DNA of 52,077 nt from Sphingobacterium sp. UBA4616. Lineage in GTDB: Bacteria; Bacteroidota; Bacteroidia; Sphingobacteriales; Sphingobacteriaceae. The stretch covers positions 216,069-268,145 of the forward strand of contig DGIS01000020.1 in NCBI GenBank assembly GCA_002386525.1, read 5' to 3'. Under the pieces are notes generated by a model. It did no database searches and was not told the origin of the DNA. It saw nothing but the letters and a program-made list of their open reading frames with translations. The stretch's first letter is position 1. Every line of letters begins with the position of its first letter. A program made the translations under genes and the position numbers. Below, piece by piece: positions 27,454 to 37,405 of the stretch.

Positions 27454-29847
27454 CTACTCATCACGCAAACTATCAACGGGATTCACTAAAGCTGCCTTAA
27501 TCGTTTGATAACTTATAGTAGCCATACTGATTAAAATTGCCATCAATCCAGCAACGGCAAAGTAATACCAATGGATCGCTATTCGATAGCTATAATCTTG
27601 CAACCACTGGTCCATTGCCCACCAAGCGATAGGCGTTGCTATAAAAATAGCGATAACGACAAGTTTGATGAAATCGATAGAAAGTAAAGACGTTACTTGG
27701 ACTACACTTGCGCCAAGAACTTTGCGAACAGCAATCTCTTTCATCCGAGTTTCGGCCATATAGGCAATCAAAGCAAGTAGGCCGAGGCAGGAAATAAAGA
27801 TCGTCAATCCTGCAAAAACCATCGCTAATGTACCTATAGCCTTTGTTTCCTTAAATTTTTGTTCATAGGTTTTGTCAATGAACTGATATTCAAATGGGTA
27901 ATCTGGGTTGAATTTTTTAAAGATAGTTTCAATTGTCTTTAAGTTGTCTGCGATGTTATGGTTTGTATTTAAACGATAATGAATCGTTGTAAACCAAGCC
28001 TTTGGACCCAATATCACCATAGGTTTTTTGTCCCCAAAAGGCGATCCTATAATAAAATCTTTGACAACGCCAACGACTGTCCATTTGGTGCCATCGCCAT
28101 CCACAATGCTATTAACCGGGTTTTTGAGGTGCAAACTTTTTACTGCGGATTCATTTAAAATCAAAGCCGTACTGTCTGTCGCAAATTTGTATATATCGAT
28201 ATCCCGTCCCTGTGTAAGTGTTAGGCCTAGGTTTTTTACGGCATCCGCATCGGTACTAAATCGGTTATAGGATATACGTTTGTCCTGTTCTGTGGGGGGG
28301 CCAGACGTAAATCCCCAGCCATTGCTGTAGAAATCGGTTACCGGTGACATGTTTTTCGATACAGAAACAACAGCATTGCTAGCTAATAATTCGTCTCTGA
28401 GAATCTTATAATTCTTCTCGAGATCACCTTTGATACTGCTGTAAAGTAGCCCATTTTCATTATAACCGCGGTCGCGCTGTTTGGTATATTGGATTTGTTT
28501 CGCGACAATGACTGTTGCAATAATCAATATAATCGCGAGGCTGAATTGAATGACCACTAAGATGGAGCGAATACTAAGGCCTTTGGTTTTAGAAACAAAT
28601 TTCCCTTTCAACGTTTTGATAGGCTGAAATGAAGAAAGGAAAAAGGCGGGGTAGGTACCCGCTAATATCCCTGTAAATAGTGCGAACGCAAGTAGAAAAA
28701 GCCAGGTTTGTAGACTTAATAAGGAAAGACTGAGATTTTTTCCAACAAGGTCATTAAAAAAAGGCAGCACTATAAAGACAAGTAGAGTTGCGAGAACCAT
28801 CGCAATTAAGCTAATTAGTATGCTCTCAACGAGAAACTGAGCCATTAAGCTTGTCTTACTGGCACCAATTACCTTACGGACACCAACCTCTTTTGCGCGA
28901 CGCTCAGAACGTGCTGTGCTTAAGTTCATAAAATTGATGCTGGCTACTAATAAAATAAAAACACCGATCCACGCAAAAAGCTTGACAATATCAATCCGTC
29001 CCGATGTATAATTTCCACCTTTACCATTGTTATACAGAAAAGAATCGGGATAAGGAAAGGCAAAAATCTCCCCTGTATTTTTCGCTGATAAGCGACCCTC
29101 TGCCTTATTGCTGGCATTGATATGATCCCTTAAATAGGTCTTGATCTTACTATTAAATGCTGTTAAAGAAGCACCATCTTTTAATAAGACATAAGTACTT
29201 ATTGAATTATTGCTCCAGTTGTCATCCACATAGCCAATTATTTTTGCATATTCAAAAGGAAGGAGCATGTCAAATCTGAAACTTGAATTACTCGGGATAT
29301 CTTTGAGAACAGCCTGTACATCAACTTGATTGACCGAATCTATTCTAACCGATTTGCCTATTGGATCCTCATCGCCGAATAGCGACTTAGCATATCTTTC
29401 GGTAAGAACAACACCTTTTGGGTGATCAAATTTAACATTCTGTTCGCCTTTGATAAAAGGAAAAGAGAACATCTTGAAAAAGCCGGGATCGACAAAAACT
29501 GTGTTTGCAATAAGCTTCTTTTCTTTAAATGTCGTTAAAAATTCATGTCCCTCGTTGTATCGTGTAAACGCTTCGATATCTGGGAAATCAGCGGCCAATG
29601 AGGGGCCTAATATTTTAGGTGTATACGCCCAGGCCGATTTATCACCCTGAAATTCATCACGATTACTCAATACATGCAGGCGATTCCCCTTTTCATGAAA
29701 GCGGTCCATTGTCATCATGTTCTGTAACCAAAGCACTATAAGCAATGCTCCGGCCATACCTATTGCCAACCCAATGATGTTAGTCAGGGAAAATGACTTA
29801 TTCTTCATTAGGTTGCGCCATGCTATTTTGATGTAGTTGCTTATCAT
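27454..29847 (-). CDS. MacB/FtsX-type ABC permease P7
   Basis: 797 residues, third gene of unit B. Signatures EVGVRKVIGAS (320 on) and EIAVRKVLGAS (704 on). The motif after TM1 is altered (MMTMDRF). The first periplasmic domain has KDIPSNSSFRFD. In the second, the sequence NGWGFTSG is followed by VVKDFIIGSPFGDKKP, with SP where most have SL; the same SP[FY] step is in P8 and P10, so these three form a subgroup. P8 ends 75 bp upstream. C terminus NPVDSLRDE. Confidence 0.94.
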   Translation of the reverse strand: MISNYIKIAWRNLMKNKSFSLTNIIGLAIGMAGALLIVLWLQNMMTMDRFHEKGNRLHVLSNRDEFQGDKSAWAYTPKILGPSLAADFPDIEAFTRYNEGHEFLTTFKEKKLIANTVFVDPGFFKMFSFPFIKGEQNVKFDHPKGVVLTERYAKSLFGDEDPIGKSVRIDSVNQVDVQAVLKDIPSNSSFRFDMLLPFEYAKIIGYVDDNWSNNSISTYVLLKDGASLTAFNSKIKTYLRDHINASNKAEGRLSAKNTGEIFAFPYPDSFLYNNGKGGNYTSGRIDIVKLFAWIGVFILLVASINFMNLSTARSERRAKEVGVRKVIGASKTSLMAQFLVESILISLIAMVLATLLVFIVLPFFNDLVGKNLSLSLLSLQTWLFLLAFALFTGILAGTYPAFFLSSFQPIKTLKGKFVSKTKGLSIRSILVVIQFSLAIILIIATVIVAKQIQYTKQRDRGYNENGLLYSSIKGDLEKNYKILRDELLASNAVVSVSKNMSPVTDFYSNGWGFTSGPPTEQDKRISYNRFSTDADAVKNLGLTLTQGRDIDIYKFATDSTALILNESAVKSLHLKNPVNSIVDGDGTKWTVVGVVKDFIIGSPFGDKKPMVILGPKAWFTTIHYRLNTNHNIADNLKTIETIFKKFNPDYPFEYQFIDKTYEQKFKETKAIGTLAMVFAGLTIFISCLGLLALIAYMAETRMKEIAVRKVLGASVVQVTSLLSIDFIKLVVIAIFIATPIAWWAMDQWLQDYSYRIAIHWYYFAVAGLMAILISMATISYQTIKAALVNPVDSLRDE

Positions 29848-29922
29848 AATTATCTTTTTTCTCTATTTGTTTTTAAAGTTGGTTTTAAGGCCTAATTTTA
29901 TTTATTAACCCGTAATTCTCCG

Positions 29923-32283
29923 CTATTCATCTCTTAATGTCTTCACTGGATTACTGCTTGCGGCTCTAATGGCTTGGCTACTAACAGTAATGAGAGCGAT
30001 CAGTATGGCGGAAGCTCCAGCGAAACCAAATGTCCACCACTGTATTTCAATGCGATAGGAGAAATCCTGAAGCCATTTATTCATAGCCCACCACGCAAGC
30101 GGAGATGCAATTAAAATGGCAATGACGACAAGTTTGACAAAATCTCTAGATAACATTGCTGTGATTCCCGAGACGGATGCGCCAAGTACTTTACGTATAC
30201 CAATTTCTTTTGTTTTCAATTCGGCCATATATGATGCAAGTCCAAATAGGCCTAAACAGGAAATGGATATGGCTAATAGCGAGAAGATAAATGCTAACTT
30301 TGCCGTCTGTTGTTGATCGCCGAATTTTGAAGCGAACTGTTGATCAACAAATTTGTATTCAAAAGGATAAGCTGGATTAAATTTCTTAAGCGTCTTTTCA
30401 ATTTGATTCAACTGATCGCTAAACGATGATGTAACATTGACCCGAATAACCATGTTTAATAGCCAATTTTTGTTCGCATATATCAGCAATGGGGAGACGG
30501 GATTATAGGGAGATCCGCTAATGTGATCATTGATAACACCAACAATCGTATATGTCTTATCGCCCCATTTTAAGTAATTGCCAACCGGATTTTTGAGTTT
30601 CATTTCTCTAATGGCAGCTTCATTGAGCAATATTGACGAACTATCTGCTAGCATCCTACTATAATCGATATCGCGGCCTGCTATGAGTTTTAATCCTACA
30701 GTCTTTACAAAATCACTTTCTGTTTTTCCAAGATTGAAGACAATTTTATTGCCTTGTTCAGGAGTAGCACCCTCCCATAAAAAACCTCCGCTCGTATTCG
30801 ATGCATTTTGTGTAATAGACCAACCGGTGCGTGTCACCGATTGCGCTATGTTGGCGCTAATCAGCTCCGATTTAATTGCTTCGTAATTTCTTTCCATGTT
30901 ACCTTCCATTGGTATTTCGATGAGCTGTGAACTGTTGTAACCGATATCACGTTGCGCCGCATAATTGATTTGCTGTCGTACAATCATCGTTGCTATAATC
31001 AGTATGATCGCGATACCAAATTGGAAAATGACCAGTAGCTCTCTGAAATTCAATACAAACTTGTTGGAGCGGCTTAGCGGTTTCAGTGTTTTAACTGGTT
31101 TAAATGCCGATAGGACAAAGGCAGGGTATAATCCGGCCAATGTGCCTGTAAAAAATGTGAATCCAGCTAACGATATCCATATGATTGGATCTGTTAAGGA
31201 AAATGATAAAGGCCTGTCTACTATTTTATTAAATAAGGGCAATATACCGATAGCCAGACCAATAGCGATTAGTCCAGAAATAAGTGCTAATAAGACAGAT
31301 TCAGTAAGGAATTGGGCAATCAGGTTGAAGCGTTGGGCGCCCACCACTTTGCGAACCGCAACCTCTTTTGCTCTTTTCTGACTTCTTGCCGTACTGAGAT
31401 TGACAAAATTGATGCAGGCGATCAGCAGAATTAATAGGCCGATACCGCCAACCAGTTTGACCTGGTCTATCTTTCCCCCCACAGGTATTCCCTGTTCGAA
31501 TTTGGAGTAAAGATGCATTTTTGACAAGGGATATAGGAAAAGTGATCCCTTCGAGACATTGTTCGTTTTTTTTGTGATGAAACCGACCAGTTTTTTATTG
31601 AAAGCTTCTATATCAACACCTTTTTTCAGCTGCACATAGGTGTAAAATGAATTGGAATTCCAATCCGGCGAGTAATTCTCCGGTTGAACCAAGGGGATTA
31701 AATAGGTAAAATCAAAATTTGTATTACTCGGCAAATCCGCGATTACGGCAGTCACTTTATAAGGCTCTTTATCGTCGAGCATAACTGTCTTATCCAAAGG
31801 GTCGACGTCGCCAAAGATATTTCTTGCAAGGCTCTCTGTGAGAACAATACTTTTCTTGTCTCCTAGCGCATTGTTGTTATTTCCCCTAAGGATTTTGAAT
31901 TCAAAAATTTGCATAAAAGCGGGGTCAACTTCGTTTCCTTTAGATTTGATTTTTTTCTCATCGAAAGACAATAATCTATTGGAGCTCCAATAGATTCGTG
32001 CAGCGTGTTCTACCTCTGGATATTCAGCTTCCAGTGCTGGTGAGGCGAGGCCCGAAGTAACTTGTTGAAGATTAATTTTTCCCTCGTCTTCATATTTGTT
32101 CCAAAGTTTGTAAAGACTGGTATTATTGCTATAAAAATTGTCAAATTGAAATTGATTTTGTATCCATATTCCGATAATCAACACCGCAGTCATGCCAATG
32201 GACAACCCAATGATATTGATGGCGGAATAACCTTTATTTTTCCAAAGGTTACGCCAGGCTATTTTGATATAATTCTTAAGCAT
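29923..32283 (-). CDS. MacB/FtsX-type ABC permease P8
   Basis: 786 residues, the shortest of the fifteen, second gene of unit B. Signatures EVAVRKVVGAQ (307 on) and EIGIRKVLGAS (693 on). First periplasmic domain ADLPSNTNFDF. The second contains SGGFLWEG and VINDHISGSPYN, close to P10 and P15 (GF-x-W-x-G). The C terminus is NPVKTLRDE, a variant shared in its K-T step with P10 and P15. Its TM8 stretch ALITVSSQAIRAA is the same as in P5. Confidence 0.94.
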   Translation of the reverse strand: MLKNYIKIAWRNLWKNKGYSAINIIGLSIGMTAVLIIGIWIQNQFQFDNFYSNNTSLYKLWNKYEDEGKINLQQVTSGLASPALEAEYPEVEHAARIYWSSNRLLSFDEKKIKSKGNEVDPAFMQIFEFKILRGNNNNALGDKKSIVLTESLARNIFGDVDPLDKTVMLDDKEPYKVTAVIADLPSNTNFDFTYLIPLVQPENYSPDWNSNSFYTYVQLKKGVDIEAFNKKLVGFITKKTNNVSKGSLFLYPLSKMHLYSKFEQGIPVGGKIDQVKLVGGIGLLILLIACINFVNLSTARSQKRAKEVAVRKVVGAQRFNLIAQFLTESVLLALISGLIAIGLAIGILPLFNKIVDRPLSFSLTDPIIWISLAGFTFFTGTLAGLYPAFVLSAFKPVKTLKPLSRSNKFVLNFRELLVIFQFGIAIILIIATMIVRQQINYAAQRDIGYNSSQLIEIPMEGNMERNYEAIKSELISANIAQSVTRTGWSITQNASNTSGGFLWEGATPEQGNKIVFNLGKTESDFVKTVGLKLIAGRDIDYSRMLADSSSILLNEAAIREMKLKNPVGNYLKWGDKTYTIVGVINDHISGSPYNPVSPLLIYANKNWLLNMVIRVNVTSSFSDQLNQIEKTLKKFNPAYPFEYKFVDQQFASKFGDQQQTAKLAFIFSLLAISISCLGLFGLASYMAELKTKEIGIRKVLGASVSGITAMLSRDFVKLVVIAILIASPLAWWAMNKWLQDFSYRIEIQWWTFGFAGASAILIALITVSSQAIRAASSNPVKTLRDE

Positions 32284-32380
32284 TTTTTGTTTAGGTTATC
32301 GATAAATAGCAAAACAAGAATTTACAAAGTCTCCCGCGTGTTATCTATCGGATGCATTAGTTAATTAGTCACTTTAATAA

Positions 32381-34771
32381 TTATTCGTTTCGTAAACTCT
32401 CAATAGGGTTTACGATTGCTGCTTTTACAGTTTGAAAACTGATGGTTATAAATGATACCAGCAATGCGCTGATTCCAGCCAACATAAATATCCACCAATC
32501 CAACGTAATGTGATAGGCAAAATTTTCTATCCAGCGATGCATAGCATACCATCCCAATGGTACACTAACTAGCAGGGCAGAGCAGACTAAGATCATAAAG
32601 TCAAAGCTTAATATCTTGACAATTTTGATTGTTGAAGCACCTAATACTTTACGTATTCCTATTTCCTTAAAACGTTGTTGGACGGCGTAGGCCGATAATG
32701 CAAATAGTCCCATGCAGGCAATAGCAATGGTAATGATAGAAAATAACTGCATGACGCGCGTGGTTTGTTGATCCTTGAGATAAAGCTTGTCATAATCGTC
32801 GTTGAGAAAGTGATACTCAAAGCTATTTTTTACGTCAATGTTTTGTACGACAGACTTAACCTGAGCTAGCGCATCTTGAACAGGTGTACTTGGGTTGAGT
32901 CGAATAAAAATATTGCCGAAATAATCATATTCTGGAAAGAGTACGATCGGCTTAACCTCACTATGTAGCGAAGCAAAGTTAAAACTCGCTACGACCTGCT
33001 TAATACTTCCTTTACGCCCGTTTAGGTTGATTTTCTTTCCAATCGCTTGTTGAGGTGTAAACCCCATAGCGGATGCCGCTAGCGTATTGACAACAAAACC
33101 ATATTCAGGTGAGACTGTATCCTGTGCACGTAAGATATCCGTGTCTGATAGCGGTTCGCCGGCAACAGACTGAATGTGAAAAACAGAAACAAAATCCTTT
33201 TCAATCGGGATCGCAGTAACATCCATATCAAAGTCATTGGGTTGACCTTCTACCTCCCTAATGCTATATCCTCCTTGTATATTGACTGGATTATCGTAGG
33301 AAGCGGTGACACCCTCGACACTGCTAAGCTGCATCAACTTTTCTTTTAGTAGTTGCCTTTCTTTATCCTGCCATCCTCGGCCGTCCATGACCAACATCCC
33401 TGCACGATCAAGGCCAGTGTTTTTAGACTGGATGAAATCCATCTGCCTACCTGCGAATAAGGTGCAGATAATAAAAAATATAGAGATACTGAATTGAAAA
33501 GTTACGAGCACTCTGCTCAGGGATATGCCACTTTGTTTTTCAGTCAATTTTCGTTTAAAAATTGAAATAGGTTTTGAGCTAGCTATGGAGTAGGCTGGCC
33601 AACCGCCAGAAAGCAATGTTATTAATACTACAAATACAGCCAAAACTGCATAAAAACGGGGGTCGGTCCATATGGTCAATTTTATCTCGGCGCCCATAAA
33701 CGAACTAAATACCGGTAATAAGAGTACCGTTGTCAGAAGACTAAAGCCAACAGCTAGAAAGACCATCATACTACATTCAAAGAAGAATTGAAAGAATATT
33801 GTTTTCTTTGCAGCGCCCAGCACTTTCTTGACACCGATTTCCTTTTTACGTTCAAGCGCATGTGCTAATACCAAATTTGTAAAATTGATACAGGTCAAAA
33901 TAATAAGCGCAGCACTTAATGCCATTAAGATATAGATATAAGTGATGTTCCCGGTCCCTGCTGCTTTGGAGTGAAGATGGATATCGGTCAGCTTTTCCAG
34001 GACGAATCGAAATTGATAGCCTTGTTTTGTTGCTTCGGCGAATTTTGAATTAGTCATTTGATCCAATTTCTGTTGGATCAAACCGAACTGATGTTTGTTT
34101 TTTAAGAGCGCTATGGTTACATCATTTGCGGATGACCAAGCCATTTCTTTGTAGCGTTCTAATCCCTTATTGGAAAGGAGTGCGGAGAAGTTCAGCTGTG
34201 TATTCGTGGGCAAGTCTGCGATAATGCCTGTGATTTTCCAGTTGACTTTGTCAATGGATAGTGTTTGACCAATCGCCGACTGATTGGGAAAATATTTCTC
34301 TGCGAGTTTTTTCGTCAAGACAATCTGATTTGGTTCCGCCAGGGCTGATTGTGAATCACCTTCGAGAAAGGTATAACCTAAAGTTTTAAAAACATTCTGA
34401 TCAGCATACAGTAGGCCTTTTTCAGTTATTACTGCCTCTTTAGATTCTATTTTACCGCCTTTGGAATAACTGTAGAATCTGGTTGCCTGTTCTACATCTG
34501 GAAATTCAGCCTGCAAAGTAGGTGCTAGCCCTGTTGGCGTAGCCGAAGAATTAACTTCTTCAGTGCTATTAGGTGATTTATAGGTGAGGCTAATATAAGC
34601 TAGGCGGTCTGCGTGGGGAAGGAAACGTTCATAGCTGGATTCATGATATATATACGCTGCCAACAATAGAAAACATGTTATTCCGATACTTAGGCCAAAC
34701 ATGTTTAAAAGAGAAAATCCTTTGTTTTTAATGATATTCCGCCAAGCGGTTTTAAAATAGTTTTTCAACAT
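32381..34771 (-). CDS. MacB/FtsX-type ABC permease P9
   Basis: 796 residues, first gene of unit B. Signatures EIGVKKVLGAA (311 on; KK in place of RK) and EIGIRKVLGAS (703 on). The TM2 end is INFTNLVLAHA. The first periplasmic domain has ADLPTNTQLNF; the second has a NIQGGYSIREVEG segment and VVASFNFASLHSEVKP. C terminus NPIESLRNE. The leader from the presumed sigma-54 start is about 85-90 nt, longer than in the other units. Confidence 0.94.
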   Translation of the reverse strand: MLKNYFKTAWRNIIKNKGFSLLNMFGLSIGITCFLLLAAYIYHESSYERFLPHADRLAYISLTYKSPNSTEEVNSSATPTGLAPTLQAEFPDVEQATRFYSYSKGGKIESKEAVITEKGLLYADQNVFKTLGYTFLEGDSQSALAEPNQIVLTKKLAEKYFPNQSAIGQTLSIDKVNWKITGIIADLPTNTQLNFSALLSNKGLERYKEMAWSSANDVTIALLKNKHQFGLIQQKLDQMTNSKFAEATKQGYQFRFVLEKLTDIHLHSKAAGTGNITYIYILMALSAALIILTCINFTNLVLAHALERKKEIGVKKVLGAAKKTIFFQFFFECSMMVFLAVGFSLLTTVLLLPVFSSFMGAEIKLTIWTDPRFYAVLAVFVVLITLLSGGWPAYSIASSKPISIFKRKLTEKQSGISLSRVLVTFQFSISIFFIICTLFAGRQMDFIQSKNTGLDRAGMLVMDGRGWQDKERQLLKEKLMQLSSVEGVTASYDNPVNIQGGYSIREVEGQPNDFDMDVTAIPIEKDFVSVFHIQSVAGEPLSDTDILRAQDTVSPEYGFVVNTLAASAMGFTPQQAIGKKINLNGRKGSIKQVVASFNFASLHSEVKPIVLFPEYDYFGNIFIRLNPSTPVQDALAQVKSVVQNIDVKNSFEYHFLNDDYDKLYLKDQQTTRVMQLFSIITIAIACMGLFALSAYAVQQRFKEIGIRKVLGASTIKIVKILSFDFMILVCSALLVSVPLGWYAMHRWIENFAYHITLDWWIFMLAGISALLVSFITISFQTVKAAIVNPIESLRNE

Positions 34772-34869
34772 GATACTGCGTATTTACATAATTAATTAAG
34801 CTATATTGTTGTCAATAAACACGCTTTAGTAGAAAGCATTGTTATTCGAAAAATAGCAAAGTCAACCAG

Positions 34870-34885
34870 TTCAATTGGTTTGCCA
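34870..34885 (-). promoter_or_regulatory. Sigma-54 type -24/-12 promoter of unit B
   Basis: Minus-strand TGGCAAACCAATTGAA: a full TGGCA at -24 and TTGA at -12, with correct 12-bp phase. It is 55 bp from box B and closely resembles the unit D element. Confidence 0.65.
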
Positions 34886-34940
34886 TAAATGTAATGTATT
34901 GATTTTTAGGTTTTTGATGTGTTTTTGTGGTGGTTTTAAA

Positions 34941-34978
34941 TGTTCGGAAACGGACAGTACAGTGTCCGTCCCCGAACA
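34941..34978. promoter_or_regulatory. Enhancer-like palindrome pair, box B
   Basis: TGTTCGGAAACGGACA (34941-34956) and TGTCCGTCCCCGAACA (34963-34978), separated by 6 bp. The two sites are also inverted copies of each other. On the minus strand the RNA could therefore fold into a 16-bp hairpin (allowing G-U pairs) followed by UUU. It starts 8 bp past the P10 stop, so it may double as the end of unit A. Confidence 0.8.
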
Positions 34979-34986
34979 AATTAATA

Positions 34987-37350
34987 TTATTCGCTTCTTA
35001 GGGTTTTTACGGGATTTGCTAAAGTAGCTTTAATCGCTTGGTAACTAACGGTTAATAGGGTAATGAGTAATGCGGTTAAGCCTGTGATAGCAAACACCGT
35101 CCATGTAATTGATATGCGGTAGACGTAGTCTTCGAGCCACGATTCCATCAACAGATAAGCCAGGGGAGATGCAAGCATAAAGCTGATGCCCGTGAGCCAA
35201 ACGTATTCCGTGGATAGTAATCGCCATAAGCCGACTTCTGAAGCACCCAATACTTTTCGAATACCGATTTCCTTTTCACGTTGCTCCGTAAGAAAGGACA
35301 CTAAGGCGTATAGACCGAGACAGGAAATGAGAATGGCGAGACCTGTAAACAGACTTGTCAAACTTTTGATCATCTCCATCTGCTGAAATTCTTTAGCATA
35401 TTCCTGATCAGTAAATGCATAATCGAAGGTAAAATCCGGATCGATTCGATTGAAGGCTGTAGCAATGGCTTTTAAGTCCTGCTTAAGATCTTGACCATCG
35501 TTAAATTGCAGCGTGATCTTGTTTTTCGGTAAAAATTTGAGGAAATAAGCTGTCGGCGTAATCGATTTAAAAGGGGATTCGGAAAGTGTATTCTTGATAA
35601 TCCCAATAATTGTATAATTGATACCTCTTTTAGACAATTGTTTACTGTTGAGGTCTGTCACTCCCATAAATTGAGCAGCGGCCTCATTCAAAATAACAGC
35701 GGTTGAATCTGTTTTAAAATCTTTTGAAAAATTACGGCCCTGTATAAAATTCCATTGTACAGTCTTTGCAAAATTGTCATCAACGGTAAAGATCCCCATA
35801 ATAGCACCATCTTTGCTGTCATTTCCCTGCCAATTAAACCCACCTCCTGTTAACGAAAGTCGGTTAACAAAGTTAGACGAAAGGGCAGCGTCCTGAATTA
35901 ATCGCTGTTCGATTAGTTTTTTTCGGAGGATAGCGAAGTTGTTGACGATCGTGGGATTGGAGGAGGTAATATTCACCAAATTGGAACTCTTATAGCCTAT
36001 AGGACGTTTTTTTGCATAATGTAATTGCTGGATCACTAGATAGGTGGATATCATCAGAAAAATGGAAATGGCAAATTGGACAATCACCATCGCTTTTCGC
36101 GTTTGCGATCCGCCTTTTCTACTAGTGATCTTACCTTTCAAGGCCAGAATAGGGTTGAAACCCGATAAAAATAAAGCTGGATACATATCCGAAAGGATGC
36201 CTATAACGATTATTCCCAATAGCGAGAAACCATAAAAACGAAAATCGGCAAAAGGTATGTGTAGCGTCGTATGCGTGATTGTATTGATCCAAGGAAGGAG
36301 CAAGGTTGCCATTAACACAGCCATCAAAAAAGCACAACATACCGCCATTGTCGATTCAACCAGAAAACCCGCAATAAGCTGTCGGCGGTTGACGCCAACA
36401 GATTTTAAAACCCCGATTTCTTTTCCTCTTTTTAGACTTCTTGCAGTACTTAAATTGATAAAGTTTATACTGGCCAGCAACATAATGAATATACTGATCC
36501 ACCCAAACATCCATACATATTGAATTTGTCCACCTACGTTCTTCCCATTTTTAAAGGAATCGTATAAATGCCATTTCGACATGGGATGTAAGAGGATCTC
36601 AGGTTTTATATCCGTTAGTTTTTTGTTGATAATATTTGTCAGCTTGTTTTCCAACGCGGGAATCGATGCCGGATTATCAACCTTAACGAACGTGCTAAAG
36701 AAGCAGCTAGACCAGCTATCTGCAATGTCTTGATCTTTAGCAAGGTAGTCGACAAATGGCAATACATAGTCCAAACCATAAAACGTGTTGTTTTCAGGAA
36801 TATCTTTATAAACACCTTGAATAGTATATTGTTCCTTCCCATTGAGCTGAAGAATTTTTCCGATAACATCGGCGTTTTCGAAAAGCCGTTGTGCCAACGA
36901 TTCGGAGACAATGATGGTATATGGGGCAGTTGGCGTACTGCTGGCCCCCTGTAAGGATTTAAAGGAAAATAATTCAGCGAATCTTCCCATGGCATAAAAT
37001 CCGTTTGCATTCAACTTTTTATCACCTACTTTAATCGTATTACTTTCAGTCGTAGTAATCAGCGCAGCTTCTGGCATTTCATTTTTGAAATCCGTTGCAA
37101 TTGTTTTGACCAAAGGAATAGGCGTAGAGCGATCAGTAGATTTTTCATCGTTGAAAGTTCCGGTCATCATGACCTGATAAATATGTTGATAATTGGAGTA
37201 ATGCTTATCGTAAGAAAATTGTTTCAGCACCCATAACGTACTGATCAGAGCAACAGTAAACCCCAGTGCTAATCCCAAAATATTTATTGTCGTATTTAAG
37301 GGACTGCGCTTTAAATTTCTAAGCGCTGTTTTTAGAAATAACTGAATCAT
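34987..37350 (-). CDS. MacB/FtsX-type ABC permease P10
   Basis: 787 residues, last gene of unit A. The first signature is weak (EIGVLKSVGVN from 311; Leu for Arg), the second intact (EIGIRKVLGAS from 694). First periplasmic domain KDIPENNTFYG. The second has GGGFNWQG and IIKNTLSESPFKSITP, placing it with P7 and P8. C terminus NPVKTLRSE. It follows P11 after 55 bp and ends 8 bp before box B. Confidence 0.94.
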   Translation of the reverse strand: MIQLFLKTALRNLKRSPLNTTINILGLALGFTVALISTLWVLKQFSYDKHYSNYQHIYQVMMTGTFNDEKSTDRSTPIPLVKTIATDFKNEMPEAALITTTESNTIKVGDKKLNANGFYAMGRFAELFSFKSLQGASSTPTAPYTIIVSESLAQRLFENADVIGKILQLNGKEQYTIQGVYKDIPENNTFYGLDYVLPFVDYLAKDQDIADSWSSCFFSTFVKVDNPASIPALENKLTNIINKKLTDIKPEILLHPMSKWHLYDSFKNGKNVGGQIQYVWMFGWISIFIMLLASINFINLSTARSLKRGKEIGVLKSVGVNRRQLIAGFLVESTMAVCCAFLMAVLMATLLLPWINTITHTTLHIPFADFRFYGFSLLGIIVIGILSDMYPALFLSGFNPILALKGKITSRKGGSQTRKAMVIVQFAISIFLMISTYLVIQQLHYAKKRPIGYKSSNLVNITSSNPTIVNNFAILRKKLIEQRLIQDAALSSNFVNRLSLTGGGFNWQGNDSKDGAIMGIFTVDDNFAKTVQWNFIQGRNFSKDFKTDSTAVILNEAAAQFMGVTDLNSKQLSKRGINYTIIGIIKNTLSESPFKSITPTAYFLKFLPKNKITLQFNDGQDLKQDLKAIATAFNRIDPDFTFDYAFTDQEYAKEFQQMEMIKSLTSLFTGLAILISCLGLYALVSFLTEQREKEIGIRKVLGASEVGLWRLLSTEYVWLTGISFMLASPLAYLLMESWLEDYVYRISITWTVFAITGLTALLITLLTVSYQAIKATLANPVKTLRSE

Positions 37351-37405
37351 TTTATTGTTGTTGTTTGGTATTTAATTATAAGCTACTCATTATTTATCAA
37401 CTGTT

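Noticed and set aside
34867..34880. Alternative sigma-54 match TGGTTGACTTTGC upstream of P9
   Set aside because: The GG and GC doublets are 10 bp apart where 12 bp is needed, and its distance from box B differs from the other units.
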